Below are positions 1-10,639 of a stretch of 64,000 nucleotides of DNA, one piece after another. The DNA is from Macrotis lagotis (taxonomy: Eukaryota > Chordata > Mammalia > Peramelemorphia > Peramelidae), in contig NC_133661.1 in NCBI RefSeq assembly GCF_037893015.1, forward strand, positions 239,947,105 to 240,011,104, written 5' to 3'. Every line of letters begins with the position of its first letter. Position 1 is the stretch's first letter. The notes under the pieces are model-generated. The model ran no database searches, was not told the DNA's origin, and saw only the letters and a program-made list of their open reading frames with translations. Both the position numbers and the translations under genes were made by a program.

Positions 1-2190
1 TCCCTTTCCTCCCATCCTTCTCCAGGGTAAGACAGATTTCCTCACCCTATTAAGTGTGCATGTCATTTCCTCCCTGACCCATTTCTGATGAGAGTGAAGG
101 CTCACTCATTTCCCCCTTGCCTCCCCCTCTCCCCTCCATTGAATAAGCTTTTTTTTTACTCTTATGTGAAATCTCTCAGCTTCTTCTTCATCTCCTTTTC
201 CTTCCTCCTGGTACTTTCCCCCATCGCCTATTGACTCTATCCCTTTACCACATCATACCATTATATTCTGCTCCTTCCTATGTCCTGTTTATATATGCTC
301 CTTCTAATAGCTCTTATAAATGAGAAAGTTCATATGAGTTATCAATATCTTCTTCCCATGCAGGAATACAAACAGTTCAACATCATCAAGTTCCTCAGTT
401 AGTCCTACTCATCTACCTCCTCTATGGTTCACCAGGGTCCTATACTTGGAGATCAAACTTTCTGTTCAGCTCTGGCCATCTTGATAGAAAACTTTGAAAG
501 TCCCCTGTTTCACTGAAAGTCCATCTTTTCCCCTGAAAGAGGATGTTCAGTTTTGCTGGATAGCTGATTCCTGGTTGTAAACCAAGATCTTTTGCCTTCC
601 AGAATACCATATTCCAATCTACATGAGTCCTTAATGTAGATGCTGCCAGATCCTGTGTAATCCTGACTATGGAGCCTCGGAAGTTGAATTGTCTGTTTCT
701 GGCAGCTTTTAGAATTTTCTCCTTGATTTGGGAGCTTTGGAATTTGGCTATAATGTTCCTGGAAGTTTTTCTTTTGGGATCCCTTTCAGGGGGTGACCAG
801 TGAATTCTCTCGATTTCTATTTTATTCTCAGCTTCTAGGATCTCACAGAAATTTTGCTGTATTATTTCTTGAAAAATGAAGTCTAGGGTCTTCTCCTGAT
901 CATGGCTTTCAGATAGCCCAATAATTTTTAAATTATTTCTTCTGGATCTGTTTTCAAGGTCAGTTGTTTTTCCAGTGAGATATTTCACATTTTCTTCTAA
1001 TCTGGGGCTTTTTTGAAAGAGTTTTATTTCTTCCTGATTTCTTGCAAAGTCATCAGCTTCCTTTAATTCCATTTTGCATTTGAAGGAGTTATTTTCTTCA
1101 GAGAACTTTTTTAATCTCCTTTTCCAGCTGGCCAATGCTGCTTTTTAAAGCATTCTTCTCATTTGCCTTTTGTTTTGCTTTTTCCATTAGGCCTAAACTG
1201 GTTTTAAACATATTATTTTCTTCAGTATTTTTTTGTATATCTTCCACCAAGCTTTTGATTTGGTTTTCATGATTTTTCTGTATTGCTCTCATTTCTCCTC
1301 CCAATTTTTCCTCCACCTCCCTTAATTGCTTTTCAAAGTCTTTTTTGAGCTCATCCACAGTCTGAGCCCATTTTCTATTTCTCTTGGAGGTTTTGGATTT
1401 GGAAGCTTCGATTTTGTCATCATCTGAATATGTATTTTGATTTTCCATGGGACTGAAGGAATTCTCTATGGTCAGATCCTTCTTTTTCTGTTGCTTACTC
1501 TTTTACTCAATCCAAGACCAATTTACAGCACTTCCAAGGCTTTGGAGTTTTTTTTTGGGGGGGACACCCCACTGGGACCTTTATTCCTCCAAGGTCTTAT
1601 GCTCTCTAGCCCATGCTTTGATATGCAGATGACCACAGCACTGCCCTCTGCCCTGGGGCTAAAAGGTGGAATCCAGCTAACTTAGTATGGAAGCCCAAAC
1701 TGCAACCTGGTCTGAGTGAGTAGGCAAACAGCTGAATCCTATGCCAGGGTGAGCAGAGAAATCTCTGCAGAACCCCCTTACCAGCTCTGGAGGTACAGGC
1801 TGCTTTCTCCCAATTCTCACTGCAGGTTCTGTGGCCGTGCTCCTCACTCCACGCTCACCCAAGTGCAGCAGAGTTCTCTCACTGCCCCTTCAGGCTGTTG
1901 TGGGTGATCTCTGGGTTGTGCTAGGCTAGGCTTCACTGGGCTGGACTGTGCCATGGTTTTTTTTTTTTTTTCCCAACCCCTGGTCCTGGTGAAGCACACC
2001 TTTCCCATGGAACTTCTAAGTTATCTTGTACTGGGAAAATGTATCACTCAGTCTTTCTGTGGGTTCTGCCCCTCTAAATTTTGGCTAGAGCCATCCTTTG
2101 TTTTTGGGGGGTTTGGGGGGTCAGGGTTGTTGGGGAATGCTGCCTTCACACAACAATCTTGGCTCTGCCGCCCTATGCCATTCTCTTAGC
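1..2190 (-). mobile_element. L1-lineage LINE, 5' end present, HAL1-like, cut by window edge
   Basis: Read right to left. The leader begins near 2169-2154 with GGCAGAGCCAAGATTG, close to the start usual for mammalian L1 leaders, and runs to 1449 in GC-richer sequence than its surroundings. ORF1 follows (1448-440). The remaining 440 bases down to the window edge are purine-rich on the element strand and show no endonuclease or reverse-transcriptase reading frame. In an ordinary L1, ORF2 would start shortly after ORF1, so this arrangement suggests a half-L1 (HAL1), which has ORF1 but no ORF2. The 3' end lies outside the window, so this is inference. Confidence 0.8.
440..1448 (-). pseudogene. L1/HAL1 ORF1 (nucleic-acid chaperone), frameshifted
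   Basis: Two overlapping frames make up one ORF1. The N-terminal piece (1448-1098, 116 codons) starts with ATG, is rich in K, E and Q, and reads as a coiled coil (heptad-like leucines in residues 30-110). The second piece (1135-440, 231 codons) carries the remainder of the coiled coil, then the L1 RRM signature LENRSRRNNLKIIGLSE at about residues 60-76, and a C-terminal domain ending near 440. The frames switch at a T6 tract (1107-1112 on the plus strand), so a one-base indel there is the likely lesion. ORF1p normally forms trimers that coat the LINE RNA. With the shift repaired the length would be near the usual 320-340 residues. Confidence 0.85.
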
Positions 2191-2844
2191 AAATTTCTTA
2201 TTTCTAAAAAATTGGAGCCTCTAGGATAGTCAAGACTTAACTTTTTTCCAATAGCATGAAATTAATTAAAAATTCACAATTTTTTCTTACAAGTTAAAAT
2301 AATCATCTCTCATGTACAGTAATTTGGCCAAATACTGCTTTTCAGGGGAATAATTCTCATACTCTTTCCTTTCACAGTTTAAACCATTTTGATTCAACTG
2401 CTAATTTTATACATTTCAGCTTAAATATACTAAGGTATTTCAGGCCACTTCCCATCACTTATTGAACCATTAGTTGACAGCTCCAGTCTAATGACTTTCA
2501 AACAGCTTGAGAGCTTCAGGGATGTTGGAAACCAACTTAACCATCATTGTACAAGCTAAAGAAAAGAGCCTAAAAATAACTTTATTTTTCCATGTATTGA
2601 CTTTGGTATGTTCAGTATTTTATTTAAATAAATTTTAATGCTTTTCAGTAATGCTTACTTATTGACAGTTCCTGGTAATTGAAGGGCTGATGTCATCAGT
2701 CTACTAAATAAGTGAATTCTGGAACATAAAAATACAGAGTTTTCCTATTTCAACCTCAAACTTAGTTTTCCTAATTCACACATGATGATTAATATTGGTA
2801 TTAGTGGTTATATTCTATTCTCTTCTAATATTGGAGAAGGAGTG
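2191..2844. other. Anonymous AT-rich DNA
   Basis: I see no gene, known repeat or strong motif between the LINE and the first SINE. It contains AT-rich runs near 2230-2290 and 2600-2640 only. Confidence 0.5.
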
Positions 2845-2990
2845 TTGCATAGGGAGGCAGAATGATTTAATGGAAAGAGCTTCATACTAGGATGCCAAAG
2901 TCCTGAGTTTCAGGTCTGGATCAAAAATATACTAGCTCTGTGACCTTGGTCAAGTCATTTAGCTTCTCTGTTCCCTACTTTCCAAACTGA
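2845..2990 (+). repeat. MIR/CORE-SINE fragment
   Basis: A tRNA-like head (aggcagaatgatttaatgg, then a degraded GAGTT box) is followed by the MIR core tagctctgtgaccttggtc and the start of the LINE-like tail. The copy is strongly diverged and short at its 3' end. Confidence 0.7.
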
Positions 2991-3024
2991 CTTGACCATG
3001 GTCACATAGCTAAGAAAGCCATGT

Positions 3025-3215
3025 GAAATAAAAATGAGTTCCAGATCTGGAATCAAAAGACTTTAATTTCAATCTAGTCCCTTTTATTTAATAGATATAT
3101 TATTGAAGGCAAGTCCCTTGAACTCTCTGAACCTCAGTGTCCTCATCTATTATTTTAGTCTAAAAAAAAAATTTGTAGTATCTATTTCCTAGAGTTGTTG
3201 TAGATCAAATTATAT
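3025..3215 (+). repeat. MIR/CORE-SINE fragment
   Basis: A second MIR in the same orientation as the one before. It has a core ending in gcaagtcccttgaactc, the tail segment cctcagtgtcctcatct and a 3' part with agagttgttgtagatcaaat. An A-run at 3163-3171 interrupts it. Confidence 0.65.
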
Positions 3216-3219
3216 AATT

Positions 3220-3222
<3 letters not shown>

Positions 3223-3252
<30 letters not shown>
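3223..3252. repeat. (AT)n microsatellite
   Basis: About 15 uninterrupted AT units directly after the MIR 3' end. Confidence 0.95.
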
Positions 3253-3254
<2 letters not shown>

Positions 3255-3351
3255 ATTAGTTCAGGGTGGTTAGCCACTCTACCCTCCCCAAAAGGAGTGG
3301 TACCAAGCTAAAATTATATCTCTCTCTGATCTCTTAAGTATTGTTAGTCTA

Positions 3352-4152
3352 TACCAAGATAAGATCCAAATGGTTACAGGATTTAGACATAAAAAAACAA
3401 TATTATAAGCAAATTAGAAGATCAAGGACTAGTCTACCTGTCACATCTATGGAATGGGAAGAAGTTTATGACTAAGGAAGAGATGAACATCACCAAAAAC
3501 AAACTAGATGATTTTGATTACATTAAATTGAAGCACTTTTGCACAGATAAAACCACTGTAACCAAGATCAAAAGAAATGTAGTAAATTGGGAAACAATCT
3601 TTACAACTAATGATTTTGACAAAGGACTCATTTCTAAAATATACAGAGAACTGAGTCATATTTTTAAAACAAAAAGCCATTCCCCAATTGACAAATGGTC
3701 AAAGGATATGCAAAGGCAATTTATAGGAAATCAAAGCAATCCATAGCCATATGAAAAAGTGCTCTAAATCATTAATTATTAGAGAAATGCAAATTAAAGC
3801 TTCTCTGAGGTACCACCTCATACCTCTCAGACTGGCCAATATGACCAGAAAGGATAATGATCATTATTGGAAGGGTTGTGGGAAATCTGGGACACTATTG
3901 CACTGTTGGTGGAGCTCTAAACTCATCCAACCTTTCTGTAGAGAAATTTGGAACTATGTCCAAAGGGCAACAAAAATGAGTATACCCTTTGACCCAGCAA
4001 TACCACGACTGGGTCTATACCCTGAAGAGATCATGAAAAAGGACAAAAATATCACTTGTACAAAAATATTCATAGCAGCCCTGTTTGTGGTGGCAAAGAA
4101 TTGGAAATCAAGTAAATGTCCTTCAATTGGGGAATGGCTTAGTAAACTGTGA
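3352..4152 (+). pseudogene. L1 ORF2 C-terminal remnant
   Basis: Translation in two frames gives the region after the reverse transcriptase and the cysteine-rich C-terminal part of ORF2p. Segment 3468-3743 contains a K/D-rich stretch with KGLISKIYRELS. Segment 3751-4152 contains IREMQIK, RYHLIPLRLANM, WKGCGKSGTLLHCWW, PFDPAIPRLGLYPEE and IFIAALFVVAKNWK, all diagnostic of L1 ORF2. A stop at 3744-3746 and a frame change break it. The endonuclease and polymerase domains are missing because of truncation. Confidence 0.9.
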
Positions 4153-4659
4153 TATATGTATGTTGTGAAATACTATTGTTCTATTAGAAACCAGGAGGGA
4201 CAGGAATTCAGGGAAGCCTGGAGGGATTTGCATGAACTGATGCTGAGTGAGATGAACAGAACCAGAAAAACACTGTACACCCTAATAGCAACATGGGAGT
4301 GATGATCAACTTTGATGGACTTGCTCATTCCATCAGGGCAACAATCAGGGACAATTTTGGGCTATCTGCAATGGAGAATACCATCTGTATCCAGATAAAG
4401 AGCCATGGAGTTTGAACAAAGTTCAAGGACTACTCCCTTTAATTTAGGAACAAAACAGATATCTTATTGTCTGATCTTGTTATCTCTAAGACTTTTTGTT
4501 TCTTCCTTAAGGATATGATTTCTCTCTCATCACACTCAATTTGGATCAATGTACAACATGGAAACAAAGTAAAGACTGACAGATTGTTTTCCATGGGGGG
4601 AGTGGAGGGAGGGAAGTAAGATTGGGGGGAAAATTGTAAAACTCAAAGACATGAATAAA
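3352..4659 (+). mobile_element. L1 3' fragment, 5'-truncated, with target-site duplication
   Basis: Holds the end of ORF2 plus the 3' UTR. The 3' UTR passes from the ORF2 end near 4150 to a short G-rich stretch (4595-4630) and an A-rich end. The insertion is flanked by a 13-base direct repeat, tattgttagtcta (3339-3351) and tattattagtcta (4660-4672), with 12 of 13 matching. The left junction lies at TT/AAGTATTG, which fits the L1 endonuclease preference (TT/AAAA). The 5' truncation is typical of target-primed reverse transcription. Confidence 0.9.
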
Positions 4660-4689
4660 TATTATTAGTCTAGGAATAATAATTTGTGG

Positions 4690-5540
4690 GTTCAAATTGT
4701 GCTTTTGATTACTATTCCTTAACAGAGATATTCATGGGTTGGGATGTTCATTTATCCCACAGAGACTACCATTGAAAAAGAAAAAAAAAAATTGGCACCA
4801 ACCAGACCTTCAGGTCCAAGCAAGGTTTTGAAACTTGGAACCAAAGGGGGGGAAAGTAGACAATTCTTTGAATTTCATATCCAAAATTTGATTCTATAAA
4901 ACTACATATCCAAGTTACATATTCAAAGCTTGGCTCCCTTCTCACCAAATGCCAATTCAACAATGAACATGTACAACAAATGGCAAATAAACTCATTTAT
5001 CTAGTCAGATAGCAAATAGAAATCAAAACTATACATAAGAAAATGAATACCAGACAAATATGGAGTGAATGAGCTCTCCCACTGATAGCAAGATAATTCA
5101 GCTCAACCAAGAGTCTTAGATCTCACCCTAGGGGCAATTCTGTGAAGTTTCTAGTGCAGTAAACTGGGTTTATAATCAAAATGCCATCTCCTCTACATAT
5201 TGGTTTCTTCCCCCTTCAGGAACTTGAAAAGAATCTATAATGACACATCTTTTCTCTCAAAGCTGGAAGACAGAAAAACAGGAAAGGAGAGAAGTTGCGC
5301 TTTTTTTCTAACTTTCACCAACTCTGACCCTCATGAAAAGCATGGAGCAATGAGTAAATAATCTACACCAATAAGGAAAGAAACCTATACCAGCGGATTT
5401 TTAAGTTTTTGTATAAAACACTGTGTAAATCTTAAAAGAAATTATTTATGCCATTTATATATTGTATTTTTTGCATGTCATTTGTTCTTTCTCTTCATAA
5501 TCTTCCTTATCCATTAAAAAAAGGAGGAAGAAAATAGATT
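4690..5540. other. Unclassified DNA with one dispersed-repeat segment
   Basis: No gene is visible. The part 4925-5050 resembles 49310-49400 in the same orientation (see that entry), so at least this part is an interspersed repeat, possibly an LTR remnant. The remainder is anonymous. Confidence 0.4.
4925..5050 (+). repeat. Unclassified dispersed repeat, copy A
   Basis: The stretch contains ccaattcaacaatgaacatg, then aaactcatttatctagtcag and agcaaatagaaatcaaaac. Copy B at 49310-49400 has the same order of words (ccgattccacaatgaacac, aaactcatttatccaaatca, agcaaaacagaaatgagag). The family is not recognised. An old LTR is possible. Confidence 0.45.
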
Positions 5541-5549
5541 AAATGAACT

Positions 5550-6160
5550 CTGGGGTCCCTAACAGCTCGAAATCTGTGATGTTATCATCCTGGAAAGTAA
5601 GAAGTCACATCGCTAGACAGCAGGTCCTTGACAAGAAGCACATGTGCTTTGTGGGTTCATAAACTGAGCCTTCCCGAAGACATCTGTCCCCAAAAGTTCC
5701 AATGTTTCCCCAAGACCAGTATGCAAGATTTTAGCATTTTCCAGCAATTTCAAAACATGAGTCTATTTTGTTTTTCTTTGAAATCTCAATAACCCAAGAG
5801 AGCCAAGTTGTCAAAGAACTCCCGCTGGTAAGCCATGGAGGAAATTTTGAGGAGCCAGAGAGAAATTTGTTTTCCCTCTAAACAGAGAAGCCAACAGGCA
5901 TCATATTTCAAGCCCCACTGTAGGGCTCCGGCTGCTGCCACCGCTGCCTCCACCACCTCTGACTATGGTCTTCCCGGCAAGACTTTGCACGGCTTGTCAA
6001 GCTTGACAGATCCTGTTCAAAGCATCTCACATTTTCTCATTAGGAGGGGGAAGCCCACTCATTTATCTCCCTACCAGGAGTCCAGTTTGCAGTTCTTTCC
6101 GCCATTTGAAAACGTCGTTTGCTAGGAGATGGCAAGAAAGAAGAAAACTTCAGCCTTTTT
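5550..6160. promoter_or_regulatory. Candidate regulatory block, repeat-free and CpG-richer
   Basis: No repeat is recognisable here. Positions 5925-6125 hold several CpGs (ctccggc, caccgct, cccggc, cacggc, ttccgcc, aacgtcg) whereas neighbouring kilobases have almost none. A perfect 14-base palindrome TGTCAAGCTTGACA sits at 5995-6008, with TGTCA/TTGACAG half-sites of the type bound by TALE homeodomain factors (MEIS, TGIF). A 96-codon open frame (5835-6125) covers it but has no domain, no splice context I trust and biased S/P/A composition. An enhancer or decayed promoter is the best guess. Confidence 0.35.
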
Positions 6161-6719
6161 ATCTCGAGCTGTCTTCAGGGTTCTGTTCTGTTTTTACACA
6201 CCCCACTTGAAAAATCTATCATGTATAAGGATTTTCTTTCCTCCCAGAACTAGCTAGATCTCTTTACTTCATTTTATGACTGCTTAAAGAACTTGTGCAA
6301 ACTGAGAGGAGGAGTAAGGCTAGGGGAAAGAGAGGCTTTTCAAATAAGAGGACCATGCAATGACAAACTATTTTCCTTCAAGGAAATCATGGCTGTGTTA
6401 TCTTTCAATGGGGAGAGAGCGGCTGCTTCTTTCATGATTCCTTAAAACTAAGCCAGACTGAAATAAATAAACCTTAGAGCCAAGCATACTCAGGATGACT
6501 GTCGGGCTTTGTCCCACTGAATGGATATTATTTTAATTGGATAGTGAGTTCTCAAGATAGAAAACATAAAGATGACTAATTCTAGCCAGCATAGAATATT
6601 AAAGAGGGAAATTGCATGCCTCATCTTGAAAGATGAATCAAACCAGTTGTCTTCTAACACTTTGGTTCAATTATTTTCTTTGATCCCTTTATTCAGCTAG
6701 ATGAGCTTTTAAAATGTGA

Positions 6720-6865
6720 AAAAGCACTCAGAGAACCTAAGTTTAAATCCTGTCTTCCATTTTCCACCTATGAAACCTTGGACAAGTCACTCACTCAGGA
6801 AGGTAGTCTGTACTTGGGAATCAGGGAGGCCTAGTTTCATATTCCATCTCAGATATCTTTGTTTC
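6720..6865 (+). repeat. Two abutting MIR fragments
   Basis: The first (6722-6800) has agtttaaatcctgtcttcc and a core ending accttggacaagtcactc. The second (6801-6865) starts again with aggtagtctgtacttggg and gaggcctagtttcatattcc, which is a new SINE head. The join looks like two truncated insertions. Confidence 0.55.
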
Positions 6866-6884
6866 AAGTGAAAAGTTGGAGAGA

Positions 6885-7335
6885 CATACTTTGGGGTTAA
6901 TTAACATTAAATTTATTAATTATGGTTAGCAAATAATTAATAAAATTAGGTCAATGACACTCGGGAATAGAGACAAACTTTGGAGGTCCCTCTGAGAGCT
7001 TAAATACCCTGGGAAAAGAAGGTGTTATGGAAATCAACTTGATTAGTTGATAATGAATGAGAAAATGAGAATTATGAGAAGTAGGTTTATTCTAATGAGG
7101 AACTAAGAGATGTGACTTTGTTTATGTTACTCTTACTCATTGCTACCAGAGCATCCCCACCTATGTAATCCAGACAAAGGCATTTACCTCCACTCAAGTC
7201 ACTTAGGTCCCATTTGTATAGGGTTTCGCCCAATATAAGGAGAAAATTAAGCCAATCTCATCTATCAGCAATGTCCTTCATAAGAACTGGGTATTGAATA
7301 TGAAAAGAGGAAGGGAAAATATCTTGGATCCCCTA
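6885..7335 (+). repeat. LTR-like dispersed repeat, related to 18915-19080
   Basis: The segment with ttaattatggttagcaaata, ggtcaatgacactcgggaat and ctttggaggtccctctgaga matches the reverse complement of 18930-19070 in order and spacing. It is not a SINE or L2. The composition and the short AATTAA-rich stretches recall a worn retroviral LTR, but I see no TG...CA ends. Confidence 0.35.
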
Positions 7336-7384
7336 ATATTAATTGGTTACTAATTTTTAAGAGGAAAAATAATCATTTACCTTA

Positions 7385-7540
7385 TCTATTAGTTGCGTGA
7401 CACTGAACAAAACAGTTCACCTCCGTGAACCTCAGTTTCCTCATCTTGAAAATGGAGATAATAATGGCACCAATCTGAGTGTTATTGTATTACAAAATTA
7501 TATATGTGTGAAAATATTTGTAGAGAGATATTTATAGATA
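7385..7540 (+). repeat. MIR fragment, 5'-truncated
   Basis: Core and tail are clear: gttgcgtgacactgaacaa, tgaacctcagtttcctcatc and aaaatggagataataatgg. The tRNA-like head is missing. Confidence 0.75.
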
Positions 7541-8014
7541 TATAAACATATTGTGCAAGCCTTAAAATATAATTCAAGATGTCAATTATCTGAAAAAATG
7601 AAGAGATTGGACACAAGATGACAAAAAAAAAATGAAGTTCATAGCTGGAATCAGAGAATGATGCCTGTGAGCTGCCTGATTCTGAGAGTTGGGACCCAGG
7701 CTAGACAAATCTAGATGGCTTATAGCTTCAAGACCCGCCCACTCTATGATCTTAGGGCCCAATACTTTGACAGAGTTGGCTAAAAAAGTGAAGTGGATCT
7801 GCTAACATTGATGAAACCTGAACTCAGGAAAGATATTAGGGATGTTAAAGTGTGTTTATGAGGAAATGGAGTCACGGAGATAAGATAATTCAGGTGAGTA
7901 GGGCTGGAGACCCTGTTGCATGTATTAATTGATGGAAACAAGATAGCTTAGCATGGAAAAGAGGAGCCTGAATAAGAATGTAGTCTTGAAGTATTTGAAG
8001 GGTTACCACTTAGA
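7541..8014. other. Anonymous DNA
   Basis: No gene or recognised repeat. It contains a short A-run at 7623-7632. Confidence 0.4.
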
Positions 8015-8262
8015 AAGAGGCAGCTAGGTGGCCTAGTAGATAGAGTGCCAGGCCTAGACTCATAAAGAACCAAGTTCAAATTTGTCCTCAAACACTTAGT
8101 ATCTGGGTGCCCTTGGGCAAATTACTTAACCCATTTTGCTTGTTTCCTCATTTCTAAAAATGAGGTAGAGAAATATATGGCAAACCTCTCCACTATCTTT
8201 ACCAAGAAAACCCCAAATGATTCAAAAATAGTTAGACATGACAAACAGCTGAATTGTAAATG
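8015..8262 (+). mobile_element. MAR1-like SINE
   Basis: A complete order is visible: tRNA-like head (gaggcagctaggtggcctag, with an A-box-like TAGATAGAGTGCC), a B-box-like AAGTTCAAATTTG, the CORE segment (gggcaaattacttaaccc) and the distinctive tail atggcaaacctctccactat / accaagaaaaccccaaatga / agacatgacaaacagctga. The tail marks the family that shares its end with an RTE/BovB-type LINE. Confidence 0.85.
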
Positions 8263-8334
8263 TGTTGATATGATTGCAGCTTGATTGGAGAGAGTTAAAA
8301 CCCTGCTTTTATATAGCAATAGCTGGTATTTCTA

Positions 8335-8600
8335 AAAAGACTTTAATATTTACAGAGCACTTTCTTCATAACAATACTATGAAGTAGGAAGAGCATATTA
8401 TATCTCCTTAATTCATATTAAAGGATTTAGTTTTAAAAGGGAGCTTAGAAATCATCCCATCCAATTTTCTTCATTTTACAGATGAGGAAATTGAATGACT
8501 TGTCCAATGACTGAGAATAAGAACTTGAGGCGGTATGTCTATCCACATCTCTCCTGATTTACATCTAGTGCTTCTCCCATTGTAATATATTGTCTCTTGG
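8335..8600 (-). repeat. MIR-like SINE, old
   Basis: The reverse-strand landmarks are tttacagagcactttcttca, tcattttacagatgaggaaa and ttgaatgacttgtccaatg, and the head region ends with ctagtgcttctcccattg. It is diverged but ordered as a full MIR. Confidence 0.65.
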
Positions 8601-8984
8601 GAGGGTAGTAGTAATACCAGGTAGATTTTTCACAGTGTTTCTCAAAGGTTTGTTTTTCAAGATCAATTATATCCGAATTCAATCTCTGCAGATCATCAAG
8701 CTTCAGAATGTCCCTCTTAGAAAAAAACAAAGTCTGCCAAGTAACTTATGTGACCTCAATCTTACATGTATCCCTTTTGTTTCAGTTGTGTCCAAATGTT
8801 TGCAAATCCCTGGTAGTGTCTGTCTTCCCAATGCTCCAAAGAGATCTTAAAAGATTTTTTTAATAAAAGCAAAACACAATTTATAGTGTATATTAACTTA
8901 CCTTATTCATAGAGCCTGTAATTTGACATTAAACATTAGAAAAACAAAAATGTGGGGCGGGGGGGAATAAAAGCACAAATTGTA

Positions 8985-9300
8985 TCAAGAATCCTGAATT
9001 CAACTTACACTTCTGCCATTAACTATCTCTTTGACCTCAGATAAGTTGCTTCACATTTCTTTAGATAGTTTTTCATCTGTAAAAACACTAAGTACGATGG
9101 AATAAGTACTAGTTCTAGACTCAAAGACCTAGATTTAAAACCTGATTTTAATTTTACTTATATGACTTCTTGTGCAATCATTTATTTATTATCCCTAGGA
9201 CTCAGTTGCCATATCTTGAGATGAAGGGCTTAAACTAGATGAACTCTCTGAGGTCTCTTCCAGCTCTCAATCTATTAGCCTACAAATAATTGATCTCCAA
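8985..9300 (+). repeat. Two MIR-like copies in tandem orientation
   Basis: The copy at 8985-9090 has ttgacctcagataagttgc and a tail tttttcatctgtaaaa. The copy at 9095-9300 begins with a head (agttctagactcaaagacc), lacks much of the core and ends in the tail agatgaactctctgaggtct then cagctctcaatcta, a 3' variant seen repeatedly in this window. Confidence 0.6.
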
Positions 9301-9599
9301 AGTAGCTCCTTCTAGTTCTGACATTTAAATAGCCTATGGCTCTCTCACTGCAACACACTCAGAATTTCTGTTGAATATCACTGAATCTTCATGATTAGGG
9401 GAAAAGACAACTTGCCTAGAAATCTTCATTTTGTTTCTGACTCCTGTAGTCATTTATACACCTTGGAGGATATCACTCTAATTTTAAACTGAAAAAATCC
9501 ATAATATTTTACCAAATTCATTCAATTTTCAATTGACCACTTTGTGAAAAATGTTGAAGTGCTTTAAAAAGTTAAAAGCACTATAAAGTGTAAGTTATT

Positions 9600-9965
9600 A
9601 ACACTCTCTTCTATACTTCCAACCATCCTACACTGCCTCCCACAGCCTGTCTTTGGACCATTTCCCTGCTTATTATATTAAAGAATGGCTCATGTCTATT
9701 CCCCACCTCCCCAAAGCCTTCATGAATACTCCAGTTCACATTGATCTCTCATTTCTCTGATCTCCAATGACATATGTCCCGTACAACATAATTTAATACT
9801 ATTTATCAAATTGTGTTTTCTTGATTTTATTTTCAGATGACTAACTCTTGTTATGCTAACTAGAGTATAAATCCCTTATAAGGCTTCAGGGATGATTTTC
9901 TCTTTGTATAATCCCCATAGATCTTAGCACAATGACTTAAATAATTGAAAAATAGAAGTACGTAT
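9600..9965 (+). repeat. L2 LINE 3' end
   Basis: The order is ccttcatgaatactccagttc, an AT-rich middle, agtataaatcccttataagg, cttcagggatgattttctctt, tgtataatccccatag and atcttagcacaatgac, which is the L2 3' UTR. No ORF2 remnant is readable. Confidence 0.7.
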
Positions 9966-10264
9966 AGAATGATTTTACACATTTATACATATTTTTGTCT
10001 AATGATAAGCATATCTAGAATGGGGTGTGGGGAAGAATTTTACAGGAAAAAAATAGATATATATTCAAAAGGAATTGCAAATTGTACATAACAAATTTGA
10101 AGTTTCATGTGCAAACTTTTTTTATTATACTATGTTATGAAAATATCTATTTCATTGCACAAATTATAAATACCAAAGACTGAAATAAAAAGCATTTGTT
10201 GATTGATTGATTGCCAATGACCAATCACAGATTTTAGTGAATGGATGTTGAGACTAGGTTGAGA

Positions 10265-10440
10265 AGGATCAGGGAAATGTACCTGGTAGATTTGAAATTA
10301 TCAGGACCTGAGTTCAAATCCTACTTCAGATATCTACTAATTATGTAACTGTGATAGTTTCCTGAGGCAGGAATTAATTTGAGGAGATTTGACTATACAA
10401 CCTCTAAAATGTCTTCAAGATCTAACTCTATGGTCCTACA
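10265..10440 (+). repeat. MIR-like SINE with internal deletion
   Basis: A head with tcaggacctgagttcaaatc and a core (ctaattatgtaactgtgat) are followed by the tail caacctctaaaatgtcttc / aagatctaactctatggtc. The LINE-like middle is shortened. Confidence 0.6.
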
Positions 10441-10628
10441 ATAGTGTTTTACAGTTTACAGCTGTCCCTTACAACAACCCTGCGAAATAGATAATACAAG
10501 CATTTTCAACCCCTTTTTTCAGATAAGAAGAATGAGGTTCTTAGTGTTTAAATTACTATTCAATTTTAAACAAAAACAGAGATGAGACTTAAATATCAAT
10601 TTTCTAACTCCAAGTCTAGAGAGAGTAC
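10441..10628 (-). repeat. MIR-like SINE
   Basis: The landmarks run in reverse: tacaacaaccctgcgaaat, cagataagaagaatgaggtt and tttctaactccaagtctaga. It abuts the plus-strand MIR before it, so the two form a head-out inverted pair of unrelated insertions. Confidence 0.6.
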
Positions 10629-10639
10629 TTTGGAAATCA

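Noticed and set aside
1..4672. Minus-strand L1 part and plus-strand L1 part as one inverted (twin-primed) insertion
   Set aside because: Over 1.1 kb with unrelated MIRs lies between them, and the plus-strand part has its own target duplication.
5835..6125. 96-codon open frame as a gene
   Set aside because: No domain, biased S/P/A composition, no Kozak or splice support. The CpG-rich DNA under it explains the open frame.
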